From Heliobacteriaceae bacterium (GTDB taxonomy: Bacteria > Bacillota > Desulfitobacteriia > Heliobacteriales > Heliobacteriaceae): DNA of 64,000 nucleotides. Shown one piece after another: positions 15,756 to 24,051 of the stretch (position 1 is the first letter of the stretch; the number at the start of each line of letters is the position of its first letter). The position numbers were made by a program, and so were the translations under genes. The stretch lies in the NCBI GenBank assembly GCA_028707535.1, contig JAQWAU010000005.1:1-64000 (forward strand). Reading direction: 5' to 3'. The notes under the pieces are model-generated. The model saw only the letters and a program-made list of their open reading frames with translations, was not told the origin of the DNA and did not search any database.

Positions 15756-17873
15756 TCACGGTAATATGGGGGTGATCTCGGGTGGTTTCGGTGATAGGGG
15801 GGGAAGTGGTTCGGCAGGTGGTGGGCTTGGTGCTGGTTGTTCAGTTGGTGGTTGTTCAACTTCGACTGTTTCCTGTGGTTTAACGGCGGCCCGGGGTGAG
15901 TAGGGACTGCTGTCTGGACCTAAGAAACGGCCGGCCCGGGCGGCAACATACCCTTCCGGCTGCGGGAAAGATTGGACAGAGACATCCTGAAGCACCGGGT
16001 TGAGCACTTCACGGAAGATTTGGGCCGGGTAGGAACCCCCATAAATCTGTTTTAGATAATGTTTGGCATCAGTGTGGTCATACCCCATCCAAACCGCCGC
16101 GGTCAGCTCAGGGGTATAACCGACAAACCAAGCGTCTTTGTTTCCTTTTAGCCATTTAAAATCCGGGACTTGGGGCAATTCGGTGGTGCCGGTTTTTCCG
16201 GCGACAGGCCGCCGCATTTGGGCCCGGTAACCGGTGCCTGATTGCACGGTAGTGACCAGCATTTCGGTCATCCGGTAGGCGGCATTGGCGGAAATAACCT
16301 GCCGGGTTTCCGGTACCGGGGTATACTCATTACCCTGGGAATCGACGATCCGGGTAACGGCTTGGGGTTGACGGTAGGCGCCGAGGTTGGCAAAACAGGT
16401 ATAGGCGCCGGCCATGTGCAAGGGGGATACGCCTTGGGTAAAGCCACCCAAGGCCAGGGACAGGTAACGGTCTTCCTTGGTCAGGGGCAGCCCCAAATTT
16501 TTTGCCAAGGCGATCCCGTTTTCCGGACCGATCATTTTGAATAAAGTGACGGCAGGGATATTGATGGATTGGGCAACGGCTTGGCGGATGGTTACCGGGC
16601 CCCGGTATTGGCCGTCGTAATTTACCGGGGCATACCCGCTGAAGTTAACCGGTTCATCAACGAGGACATCATCGGGCGAATAGCCTTTTTCCATGGCCGG
16701 TCCATAAACCATCACCGGCTTGATTACCGAGCCGGGCTGACGCCGAAGTTGGGTGGCCCGGTTGAAACTACGGCGTCCATCGTAATTCCGGCCGCCCCCT
16801 AGACCTTTGATTTCCCCGGAATTATGGTTAATTACGGCCATCGCCGCTTGAACCGGTTGGTCGTCCGGTCCGGGAGGATAAAAGGATTCATCAGTCAGCA
16901 CGGTTTCGATCTGTTGTTGGAGGTGAGGGTCTAGGGAGGTGTAGATTTTTAGCCCTCCATTAAAAATCTGGTTTTCCGTAAACCCGTGCCGGCTGACGAC
17001 TTCGTCGATCACGTAATCGATGTAGGCAGCATAAGGGTACCGGCCGGGAGTAAAGCCGTGCAGCTGGTGGGGCAAAGGCTGTTTTTGGGCTTGGGCCAGG
17101 TTGTATGGTGTAATCAGGTCGTTTTTGGCCATCACGGATAATACATAGCTGCGCCGCTCCAAGGCTCTTTCCGGGTTGGTGACCGGGGAATAATAACTGG
17201 GTAAGCAAGGCAACCCGGCGAGCAAGGCTGCTTCGGCCAAGTTGACGGCCGAGACGTCTTTACCGAAATAGGTCTGGGCGGCGGCTTGCACGCCGTAAGA
17301 CCCGTGGCCGAAATAAATGCGGTTTAGGTACATCTCCAGGATTTGCTCTTTGGAGTATTCGGACTCTAATTGCCAGGCGAGGTAGGCTTCTTGAACTTTA
17401 CGTTTCATCGTTTTTTCGGTAGTTAAAAACGTATTCTTAATCAGTTGTTGGGTGATCGTGCTGGCCCCTTGGGAATACCGGCCTTCGATAATGTTAGCCA
17501 AGGCTGCCCGGGCGATCGCCCGCAAGTCAACCCCTTGGTGTTCGTAAAACCGGATATCTTCAGCGGCGAGGACCGCTTGCTGCAAAACCAGCGGGATTTG
17601 GTCCAAGCTAACGGGAACCCGGTTTTGTTCCCCGTGTAAAGTGGTTACCTGGTTACCGTCTTGGTCATATATAAACGATGTTGCCTGGAGGGATCCCAGG
17701 GTTGCGGGGTCAAATTGCGGCCGGTCGCGTAAAAAATAGGCTAAGGTCCCCAGGCCGGCAACAAAGCCTAAAATGAGCAGCCCGGCCAGACCAAGCAAGA
17801 TATAGCGCCAAATGCGCTTGCTTGGCTGTACGTTAGGTGTTGGTGGTTCGGGTGGTTTCGGTGAATGACTCAT
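15756..17873 (-). CDS. Class A penicillin-binding protein (GT51 + transpeptidase)
   Basis: Bifunctional peptidoglycan synthase. A cytoplasmic Pro-rich start is followed by one membrane helix (YILLGLAGLLILGFVAGL). The GT51 domain shows EDIRFYEHQGVD with the catalytic Glu and STITQQLIKNTFL. The transpeptidase has the Ser-x-x-Lys motif in GSVIKP, SIN as SxN, and GKTGTTE as KTG. The last 60 residues are Pro-rich without a recognisable domain. The ORF track starts at GTG 17900, but ATG 17873 follows AAAGGAG at 12 nt and is preferred (705 aa). It is one of few - strand genes here and is divergent from spmA. Confidence 0.95.
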   Translation of the reverse strand: MSHSPKPPEPPTPNVQPSKRIWRYILLGLAGLLILGFVAGLGTLAYFLRDRPQFDPATLGSLQATSFIYDQDGNQVTTLHGEQNRVPVSLDQIPLVLQQAVLAAEDIRFYEHQGVDLRAIARAALANIIEGRYSQGASTITQQLIKNTFLTTEKTMKRKVQEAYLAWQLESEYSKEQILEMYLNRIYFGHGSYGVQAAAQTYFGKDVSAVNLAEAALLAGLPCLPSYYSPVTNPERALERRSYVLSVMAKNDLITPYNLAQAQKQPLPHQLHGFTPGRYPYAAYIDYVIDEVVSRHGFTENQIFNGGLKIYTSLDPHLQQQIETVLTDESFYPPGPDDQPVQAAMAVINHNSGEIKGLGGGRNYDGRRSFNRATQLRRQPGSVIKPVMVYGPAMEKGYSPDDVLVDEPVNFSGYAPVNYDGQYRGPVTIRQAVAQSINIPAVTLFKMIGPENGIALAKNLGLPLTKEDRYLSLALGGFTQGVSPLHMAGAYTCFANLGAYRQPQAVTRIVDSQGNEYTPVPETRQVISANAAYRMTEMLVTTVQSGTGYRAQMRRPVAGKTGTTELPQVPDFKWLKGNKDAWFVGYTPELTAAVWMGYDHTDAKHYLKQIYGGSYPAQIFREVLNPVLQDVSVQSFPQPEGYVAARAGRFLGPDSSPYSPRAAVKPQETVEVEQPPTEQPAPSPPPAEPLPPLSPKPPEITPILP

Positions 17874-18003
17874 CGGAAAAAGCTGCTCCTTTCCGTTCAC
17901 TGGCCGTTGAGAGGAACTTGACGGTTTCTTGATATATATTCTTGGTAACGCGGGCTTTTACCTCCCAAGTACATGGAAAAAAGCACCAAAATTGCAGAAT
18001 GCG

Positions 18004-18040
18004 GGTACTAGCTTGTCTGACTAAATCATAAGCTTGTACC
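18004..18040. repeat. Imperfect inverted repeat upstream of spmA
   Basis: GGTACTAGCTT and AAGCTTGTACC are inverted copies with one mismatch, separated by 15 nt, ending 20 nt before the spmA ATG. There is no T run, so it is not an intrinsic terminator. It could be an operator or mRNA hairpin. Confidence 0.55.
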
Positions 18041-18060
18041 AAGTGCCGGGAGGTGGGGGA

Positions 18061-18657
18061 ATGAACGCGATTTGGTTGTTTTTTCTTTTGGCGGGGATCG
18101 GGGTTGCCGCTGCCGGTGGCGACGTGCAGAAAGTAACCGATGGGGCGCTAAAAGGAGCCGAAATGGCCGTGGAGGTGGCTTTGGGTCTAATCGGCGTCAT
18201 GGCTTTGTGGCTTGGCATGATGCGGATTGCCCAGGAGGCCGGTTTGGTCGATCTGTTAGGGCGTTTGGTTCGACCGTTAACAACCAGGTTGTTTCCTTCC
18301 ATTCCGCCGGATCATCCGGCCCTCGGCCACATTATTATGAATCTTAGTGCCAATGTGCTTGGTTTAGGGAGTGCGGCTACACCTTTTGGGATGAAAGCGA
18401 TGCAGGGGATGCAAGATTTAAATCAGCACCGCTCGGTAGCTTCTGAGGCCATGTGCACTTTCTTGGCGTTAAATACATCCTGCATTACCCTGGTCCCCGC
18501 CACAATTGTCAGTGTCCGGGTGGCGGCCGGTTCCGTTAACCCAACCGAGATTGTCGGCCCTACAATTTTGGCCACCATGACCGGCATGACGGTCGCTGTT
18601 ACCGCCGATTGGCTGATCCGTACTTATTTTCGGCGCCGGGGGCGGAAGGTATGCTAG
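18061..18657 (+). CDS. spmA: Spore maturation protein A
   Basis: Membrane protein with a nucleoside-recognition (Gate) domain, needed with SpmB for dehydration of the spore core. Hydrophobic helices alternate with conserved stretches ALGHIIMNLSANVLGLGSAATPFG and LNTSCITLVPATIVSVR, diagnostic of SpmA. ATG 18061 is preferred over the ORF-track start 18034 because GGGAGGTGGGG lies just upstream (198 aa). It overlaps spmB by 7 nt. Confidence 0.95.
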   Translation: MNAIWLFFLLAGIGVAAAGGDVQKVTDGALKGAEMAVEVALGLIGVMALWLGMMRIAQEAGLVDLLGRLVRPLTTRLFPSIPPDHPALGHIIMNLSANVLGLGSAATPFGMKAMQGMQDLNQHRSVASEAMCTFLALNTSCITLVPATIVSVRVAAGSVNPTEIVGPTILATMTGMTVAVTADWLIRTYFRRRGRKVC

Positions 18658-19187
18658 CCGACCTGTTGGATCCCTTATCCCGGTGGACGGTGCCTGCCTT
18701 GTTTGCCCTGATCCTGTTGGCCGGTGCGGTTAAGCGGGTGAAGGTTTACGAAGCTTTTGTCGCCGGTGCGGAGGAAGGGTTTAGTATTGCCGTAAAACTG
18801 ATCCCGTACCTGGTGGCGATGTTGGTGGCGATCGGGATCTTTCGGGAAACCGGGGCGATGGCCTTGGTGATGCAGGTCGTGGATCCGGTCATGGCGATGA
18901 TTGGCGCTCCGGGCGAAGTGCTGCCGTTGGCGGTAATGCGCCCGTTGTCCGGTAGTGGCGCGCTTGGCTTGGCGACTGAGTTGATCCAAACCCATGGACC
19001 GGATTCCTTTATCGGCCGGCTGGCCTCAACGATGCAGGGGACCACGGATACTACTTTTTTTGTGCTGACGATTTATTTTGGGTCGGTCGGGGTACGCCGG
19101 TACCGGTACAGCCTTTATACCGGCCTGTTGGCCGATGTGACCAGTTTTGTCGCTTCGGTGTATTTTTGCCGGTTGCTGTTCCCCTGA
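18651..19187 (+). CDS. spmB: Spore maturation protein B
   Basis: Partner of SpmA in spore core dehydration. Multi-spanning, with VMRPLSGSGALGLATELI and STMQGTTDTTFFVLTIYFGSVGVRR, both hallmarks of SpmB. The start ATG 18651 overlaps the spmA stop (ATGCTAG) and is preferred to the upstream 18609 start given by the ORF track; 178 aa matches the family. A strong promoter for the next gene begins immediately after its stop. Confidence 0.95.
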   Translation: MLADLLDPLSRWTVPALFALILLAGAVKRVKVYEAFVAGAEEGFSIAVKLIPYLVAMLVAIGIFRETGAMALVMQVVDPVMAMIGAPGEVLPLAVMRPLSGSGALGLATELIQTHGPDSFIGRLASTMQGTTDTTFFVLTIYFGSVGVRRYRYSLYTGLLADVTSFVASVYFCRLLFP

Positions 19188-19192
19188 GCAAA

Positions 19193-19221
19193 TTTACACT
19201 TATTGGCTGGTGTGGTATAGT
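19193..19221 (+). promoter_or_regulatory. Sigma-A promoter for the pseudouridine synthase-cobalamin gene group
   Basis: TTTACA (19193-19198) and TATAGT (19216-19221) are separated by exactly 17 bp, close to consensus. The expected transcript start near 19228 lies before the TTG start at 19280 and argues against the longer upstream start in the ORF track. Confidence 0.8.
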
Positions 19222-19279
19222 GAGGGTACTTAAAGTAGATGGTTCGGATAAGGGGGCTGGGAATACGGAAGGGATTCGC

Positions 19280-20035
19280 TTGCAAAAAGTCCTGGCCTTT
19301 TGTGGGGTTGCTTCCCGGCGGGAAGCGGAGGCGATGATCCGGGCCGGCCGGGTTGAGGTCAATGGTGTGGTGGTCCGGGAACTTGGCGTTCGAGTAGTTG
19401 AGGGCTGGGACATGGTGGCTGTGGATGGCAAGGATGTGGCGGGTAGGGAAGCCTTGGTTTATTATGTGTTAAACAAACCGTCCGGGGTGGTGACCACCTG
19501 TGCCGATCCCCAGGGACGGCGAACGGTGCGGGAACTGTTGCCGGGAGTGAAGGAACGGATTTTCCCGGTAGGCCGGTTGGACCAGGATACGGCCGGTCTG
19601 TTGGTTCTGACCAATGACGGTGAACTGGCCTACCGGCTTACCCACCCGCGTTATGGGGTCCAAAAAGTTTATCATGCCTGCCTGCAAGGGCGGGTGAATA
19701 ATCAGGGGTTACAGGCTTTGGCCAAAGGGGTGCTTTTGACGGACGGGTGGACTGCCCCGGCCAAGGTACGGCTGTTGCGCCGGGAAGCCGACTCCTGGGT
19801 GGAATTGATCATCCGGGAAGGGCGCAACCGGCAAGTCCGCCGGATGGCCATAGCGGTTGGTCACCCGGTAAAATCCCTGATCCGGGTAGGTTTTGGGCCG
19901 CTGACTTTGCAAGGTTTGGCCCCCGGTAAGTTCCGGCGGCTTAAGCCGCCGGAACTTACCGCCTTAAAAAGGGCGGTCGGTCTGGGCGAAAACGGTGGCC
20001 GCGGGGGGGCGGCGAACAGTGGGGGGGAGGAGTAA
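19280..20035 (+). CDS. Pseudouridine synthase, RsuA/RluB family
   Basis: Converts a specific uridine in rRNA to pseudouridine; by similarity to RluB-type enzymes the target is probably 23S rRNA. An N-terminal S4 RNA-binding domain (QKVLAFCGVASRREAEAMI) precedes the catalytic domain with VGRLDQDTAGLLVLTNDG, which has the catalytic Asp, and REGRNRQVRRM. The ORF track start at 19166 lies upstream of the promoter, so TTG 19280 behind GGAAGGG is used (251 aa). Near the C-terminus the coding sequence contains a 38-bp perfect palindrome. The tail is Gly/Asn-rich. Confidence 0.93.
   Translation: MQKVLAFCGVASRREAEAMIRAGRVEVNGVVVRELGVRVVEGWDMVAVDGKDVAGREALVYYVLNKPSGVVTTCADPQGRRTVRELLPGVKERIFPVGRLDQDTAGLLVLTNDGELAYRLTHPRYGVQKVYHACLQGRVNNQGLQALAKGVLLTDGWTAPAKVRLLRREADSWVELIIREGRNRQVRRMAIAVGHPVKSLIRVGFGPLTLQGLAPGKFRRLKPPELTALKRAVGLGENGGRGGAANSGGEE
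19924..19961. repeat. 38-bp perfect palindrome inside coding sequence
   Basis: The stretch centred on TTAA at 19941-19944 reads identically on both strands over 38 bp (outer bases CGGTAAG...CTTACCG). It encodes residues PGKFRRLKPPELT of the pseudouridine synthase. As RNA it could form an extremely stable hairpin. Confidence 0.95.
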
Positions 20036-20038
20036 TCA

Positions 20039-20635
20039 ATGGCGCGAACACGGCTGGTAAAGGGTTTGGTGCAGGTATACACGGGAAATTGCAAAGGCAA
20101 AACCACCGCCGCCTTAGGTTTGGCTCTGCGGGCGGTTGGCCACGGTTATAAAGTTTTTATTGTGCAGTTTATGAAAGGGGTATCCTATTACGGGGAATTG
20201 TTCAGCCTGCAACGGTTTTACCCGGATATCCAATTAGCCCGGTATGGCCGCAGTTGTCCCAATGATTCCTTAATTCGCCAAGGGGAGATGGAGTGTACCG
20301 GTTGTATGACCTGCTTCATGCGCAAAGGAGAAGCAACCACCCAGGACAAGCAGGTGGCAGCCTTGGCTTTGCAGCGGGCCAGACAGGTGATTAGCAGCGG
20401 CGAATGGGACATTGTTATTTTGGATGAACTGACCAACGCGATTTATTTTGAGGTCGTGACCGTGGCGGAAGCGCTGGCGTTAATTGATCTCAAACCGGAA
20501 TTTGTGGAGCTGGTGATCACCGGCCGGAATGCTCCCCCGGAAGTTCAGGAGCGGGCCCACTTGGTTACCGAAATGCGGGAGATTAAACATCCCTACCAAC
20601 TGGGAATTCCCAGCCGGCGGGGAATTGAGTATTAG
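20039..20635 (+). CDS. cobO: Cob(I)yrinic acid a,c-diamide adenosyltransferase
   Basis: CobA/CobO/BtuR-family enzyme that transfers the adenosyl group of ATP to the cobalt of corrinoids, forming the coenzyme form of B12. GNCKGKTTAALG is the modified P-loop typical of the family, and VILDELTNAIYF contains the Walker B-like Asp-Glu. A Cys-rich insert (ECTGCMTCF) is present at about residue 80-90; its role cannot be read. ATG 20039 follows GGGGGAGGAG. cobT is next, 16 nt downstream. Confidence 0.93.
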   Translation: MARTRLVKGLVQVYTGNCKGKTTAALGLALRAVGHGYKVFIVQFMKGVSYYGELFSLQRFYPDIQLARYGRSCPNDSLIRQGEMECTGCMTCFMRKGEATTQDKQVAALALQRARQVISSGEWDIVILDELTNAIYFEVVTVAEALALIDLKPEFVELVITGRNAPPEVQERAHLVTEMREIKHPYQLGIPSRRGIEY

Positions 20636-20651
20636 GAGTAAAGCCGTCGGC

Positions 20652-21704
20652 ATGATCAAACCGCTAGACCAGGAAGCAATGGCTGCCGCCCGGCGGCGGT
20701 GGGACAGTTTAATCAAACCGCCTCAGGGGCTTGCCGCCTTAGAGGATTTTGTCGTGCATCTGGCCGGGATTACCGGGCAGGCGGTGCCGGCTTTGAACCG
20801 GCGACGGGCCTTGATTATTGTTGCCGACCATGGTGTGGCAGTGGAAGGAGTAAGTGCTTACCCGCCGGGGATGACCGCTGAAATCGTGAACGCCTTTCTG
20901 AACGGGCAATCCGGAACAGCGGTTTTAGGCCGGGAAACCGGGACGGAGATTTTCGTTATTGATGTCGGGCTGCAAGCCGGGTACTTGCCTGTTTGCCGAT
21001 ATTCTCCGTCAGGGGGAGCCGGCTTGCCGGTATTTCAGGGTCGGAAAATTGCGCCCGGCACCCGGAATTTCTTATTTGAACCGGCCTTAACGCCGGCAGA
21101 GGTGACGGCGGCCTTGGACACCGGGGCGGCCTTGGTCCGGGAAGCAATTGCGGCGGGGATTGAGGGGCTGGCTCTGGGGGAAATCGGCATTGGCAATACC
21201 ACTGCCTGTAGTGCGGTGGTTGCGGCCCTGTTGGACTTGCCGCCCGGCTTGGTGGTTGGGCGGGGTTCCGGGGTGGCGGCCGGTACCCTGGTGAAGAAAA
21301 AACGGGTGGTTGAACAAGCTTTGGCCAGGCACCGGCCGGCCCCTGATGACCCGTTAGGAGTATTAGCCGCAGTCGGCGGTCTCGAGGTGGCTGTCTTGAC
21401 GGGAGCCGTACTGGCAGCAGCCGGGGAACGGTTACCGGTGGTGCTGGACGGTTTCGTCACCTGTACGGCAGCTTTGTGTGCGACAAAATTGGCGCCCCAG
21501 GTCCGGGACTACCTGCTGCCCAGCCACCGTTCCCGGGAAGCAGGTCAGCAAAAGATCCTGGAGTATCTGGGGCTCCGGCCTTTACTGGCTTTTGACCTGC
21601 AGTACGGGGAAGGTGTCGGGGCGGTACTCGCCCTCCACCAGGCCTATTTGGCGACCTGTGTGCTGCGGGATATGGGTTTTTGGCGGGAAAAAGAGGAAAA
21701 ATAG
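20652..21704 (+). CDS. cobT: Nicotinate-nucleotide-dimethylbenzimidazole phosphoribosyltransferase
   Basis: Activates the lower-ligand base of cobamides by moving phosphoribose from nicotinate mononucleotide to a benzimidazole. VADHGVAVEGVSAYP and LGEIGIGNTTACSAVVAALL are the CobT signatures, and the C-terminal LDGFVTCTAAL matches. ATG 20652, behind AGGAG, is preferred; the ORF track extension to 20529 overlaps the adenosyltransferase gene out of frame and looks spurious. 350 aa is the normal length. Corrinoids are needed by acetogens, consistent with the other one-carbon genes. Confidence 0.95.
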   Translation: MIKPLDQEAMAAARRRWDSLIKPPQGLAALEDFVVHLAGITGQAVPALNRRRALIIVADHGVAVEGVSAYPPGMTAEIVNAFLNGQSGTAVLGRETGTEIFVIDVGLQAGYLPVCRYSPSGGAGLPVFQGRKIAPGTRNFLFEPALTPAEVTAALDTGAALVREAIAAGIEGLALGEIGIGNTTACSAVVAALLDLPPGLVVGRGSGVAAGTLVKKKRVVEQALARHRPAPDDPLGVLAAVGGLEVAVLTGAVLAAAGERLPVVLDGFVTCTAALCATKLAPQVRDYLLPSHRSREAGQQKILEYLGLRPLLAFDLQYGEGVGAVLALHQAYLATCVLRDMGFWREKEEK

Positions 21705-21757
21705 CGTTCAGCCGCGAAATTTATCCGGAAATACCCGTTTGACTTGGAGGTAGCAGC

Positions 21758-22222
21758 TTGATCAACGGAATAACCGGGGATGGCCGGCCCCATCCGTGCT
21801 TGCGGGCCAGGGTCCGATTTGATTTTCGCACTCCCGTCAAAAAGGCCCGCTTCTTTTTTAGCGGTATCCCTTTGGACAAACAGGCAGAGGATTTGCGGGA
21901 CCAACAGATTGCCTTATTGCGAAACGTCCCGATTCAAGGGGTGGAGATCGAGGACATCGACCTGGGGGCGGAAGTATATGTTCTAATCGACGAAAAAACC
22001 GGCCGGGAGGTCGCTTTTGCCCCGGTGATCCTGACGGTAAGGACGGATTCCTTGGAGGATTTACTCCGGTTTACCATTCGGGAGGAATTCCGGAAAGTGG
22101 AGTTATTGGCACCGGACCAATTAATGCTGAACCGTTTTGACTTGGAACGGTTTATTTACCGGGTGCATGAGGAACAACAAAAGTACCAGCAGATCCTGGA
22201 ACGGCGGTTGGCGGCACGGTGA
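21758..22222 (+). CDS. Conserved-looking hypothetical protein, 154 aa
   Basis: I do not recognise a family. The protein is soluble, acidic and helix-rich toward the C-terminus, without membrane segments or Cys motifs. The middle has alternating hydrophobic strands (VYVLIDEKTGREVAFAPVILTV) and the end a charged helix (RVHEEQQKYQQILERRL). Codon use is like its neighbours, and TTG 21758 lies 7 nt after GGAGG, so it is very probably translated. It is followed by an intrinsic terminator, so it likely ends the promoter-19193 transcript. Confidence 0.75.
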   Translation: MINGITGDGRPHPCLRARVRFDFRTPVKKARFFFSGIPLDKQAEDLRDQQIALLRNVPIQGVEIEDIDLGAEVYVLIDEKTGREVAFAPVILTVRTDSLEDLLRFTIREEFRKVELLAPDQLMLNRFDLERFIYRVHEEQQKYQQILERRLAAR

Positions 22223-22228
22223 AATCTG

Positions 22229-22258
22229 GGCAACCTTGGATTGCAGGGTTGCCTTTTT
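22229..22258 (+). terminator. Intrinsic terminator
   Basis: GGCAACC and GGTTGCC form a 7-bp perfect stem with an 11-nt loop, followed by TTTTT. It lies 6 nt after the stop of the 154-aa gene. Confidence 0.85.
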
Positions 22259-22284
22259 GGTAAAATACGAGGTGGTGAAAGCGG

Positions 22285-23598
22285 TTGGCGGCGGAACTCG
22301 GGCCGGTGATTGTTGCCGGGGGCGGGGCCGGCGGTTTGCTGGCTGCCGTGACGGCAGCGCGGGCAGGGGCTACAGTGTTACTTTTGGAGCGGAACGATCG
22401 CCTGGGCAAAAAACTGTTGATTACTGGTAAAGGCCGGTGCAACCTGACCAATAAGGCCCCGGATGTTGCGGCGATTATTCAAAATTTCCCGGGTAACGGC
22501 CGGTTTCTTTACGGTGCTCTGAAAAGGTTCGACCAGCACCGGACGATGGATTTTTTTACCACGGAGTTAGGAGTGCCTCTGAAGGTGGAACGGGGTAACC
22601 GGGTGTTTCCCCAAAGCGACCGGGCAGGGGATGTGGTTGCTGCCTTGGCCCGGGAACTGCAGCGGTTAAAAGTGAGGGTAAGCTTTGGGCAGCGTGTACA
22701 AAGGATCAGGCGGGACCCAGCCGGGCGGGTAACCGGGGTGACCACAACCAAGGGAGCGGTCTTTTCCGGTGGGGCGGTGATTATTGCCACCGGGGGGGCG
22801 AGTTACCCGGGGACCGGCAGTACCGGCGACGGGTATGGGATTGCCCGGGAACTGGGGCACCAGGTTACCCCTTTACGGCCGGCCTTGGCGCCGTTGGTGG
22901 CGGCCGAATCATGGGTAGGGGAATTGGCCGGATTGACACTTAAAAATGTGGCGGTGACCTTACGGGAGCCAACCGGTAACCGGCTGGGGGCGGAATTCGG
23001 GGAAATGCTGTTTACCCATTTCGGGGTTTCCGGCCCGGTGATCTTAACTTTGAGTAATCTGGCGACAGCTTTTTGGCGGCATCGGGAAACCGGCCCGGAG
23101 CATCCCCCTTTGTTACTGGAAATCAATCTAAAGCCTGCTTTGACGTGGGAACAGGTAGACAACCGGTTACAGCGTGACTTTAGCCGGTATCAACGTAAAC
23201 AACTGAAAAACGCCCTGGGAGACTTGCTGCCCAGGGCTTTAATTTCCGGAGTAATCCGGTCGGCCGGTTTGCCGGAAACTAAGTTTGTGCATGAAATTAC
23301 GCGTGAAGAACGTCACCGTTTGGTGGGTGTGCTTACGGCACTGCGGCTGACCTTGACCGGTCCCCGGCCTTTGAGTGAGGCGATTGTCACGGCCGGTGGG
23401 GTGGTAGTGAAGGAAATCGATCCCCGGACCATGGCCAGCAAGTTAGTGCCCGGTTTATTTTTTGCCGGGGAGGTGATCGATGTCGACGGTTATACCGGGG
23501 GCTACAACCTGCAGGCCGCCTGGTCGACCGGTTATGTGGCCGGTGAGGCGGCGGCGGCATTTGTCAGGGGGCAAGCGGGTGATTATAATGGGTCTTGA
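22285..23598 (+). CDS. BaiN/HI0933-like NAD(P)/FAD-dependent oxidoreductase
   Basis: Flavoprotein of the HI0933 (YhiN/BaiN) family. VIVAGGGAGGLLAAVTAARAG is the FAD-binding dinucleotide fold; GKGRCNLTN and the C-terminal FFAGEVIDVDGYTGGYNLQAAWSTG are hallmark motifs of the family. Members are often annotated as aminoacetone oxidases or bile acid reductases, but the natural substrate of most is unknown, and nothing here narrows it. TTG 22285 is preceded by GAGGTGG. 437 aa is slightly longer than the usual 400-420. Confidence 0.9.
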   Translation: MAAELGPVIVAGGGAGGLLAAVTAARAGATVLLLERNDRLGKKLLITGKGRCNLTNKAPDVAAIIQNFPGNGRFLYGALKRFDQHRTMDFFTTELGVPLKVERGNRVFPQSDRAGDVVAALARELQRLKVRVSFGQRVQRIRRDPAGRVTGVTTTKGAVFSGGAVIIATGGASYPGTGSTGDGYGIARELGHQVTPLRPALAPLVAAESWVGELAGLTLKNVAVTLREPTGNRLGAEFGEMLFTHFGVSGPVILTLSNLATAFWRHRETGPEHPPLLLEINLKPALTWEQVDNRLQRDFSRYQRKQLKNALGDLLPRALISGVIRSAGLPETKFVHEITREERHRLVGVLTALRLTLTGPRPLSEAIVTAGGVVVKEIDPRTMASKLVPGLFFAGEVIDVDGYTGGYNLQAAWSTGYVAGEAAAAFVRGQAGDYNGS

Positions 23599-23613
23599 CG
23601 GGAGGGATGCCGG

Positions 23614-24036
23614 TTGACGATAGGACATCCGGAAAGTAAGCGGGTAGCGGCGGCAGCCTTGCACTTGGCGATGAGTGACAGCCGGGAGGAGGAACACCGG
23701 CTCCGGCGGATGTTTGCCGCCGAAGGGATCCGGACAGCCGCGGTCGATTACGGCGGCGAATTTATCGGGGCGGTAAAAAAGGTGATCGAACGGGCGGTGG
23801 TTGCCGCCAAACGGGAGGGTGTGATCAAGGAGACTCACGCGGAAGAAGGAGCTGTGGCCGGGGCAACTCATGAGGCAATGATGCAGATCATGCCCAAAGC
23901 GGTGGGCTTAAACATCGGGGGCAAGATTGGGATTGCCCGGTACCATGACCATATCAGTGTTGCCGTTTTTTTAGGGATTGGCTTACTTCATTTGGACGAG
24001 GTGGCTGTCGGCATGGGCCACCGGGCTGTTTCCTAG
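23614..24036 (+). CDS. HutP-family RNA-binding protein
   Basis: HutP of Bacillus binds L-histidine and Mg2+ and then acts as an antiterminator on mRNA. This 140-residue protein has the family layout and the conserved DHISVAVFLGIGLLHLDE and VGMGHRAV at the C-terminus. No histidine-utilisation genes are in the window, and fchA is 9 kb away, so its target is unknown; in Peptococcaceae-like genomes such proteins often occur without hut genes. TTG 23614 follows GGGAGGG at 7 nt. It sits just before aroH. Confidence 0.85.
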   Translation: MTIGHPESKRVAAAALHLAMSDSREEEHRLRRMFAAEGIRTAAVDYGGEFIGAVKKVIERAVVAAKREGVIKETHAEEGAVAGATHEAMMQIMPKAVGLNIGGKIGIARYHDHISVAVFLGIGLLHLDEVAVGMGHRAVS

Positions 24037-24051
24037 CGGGGAGGAACGTTT

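Noticed and set aside
20529-20651. N-terminal extension of cobT in the ORF track
   Set aside because: Overlaps the adenosyltransferase gene out of frame with no family similarity.
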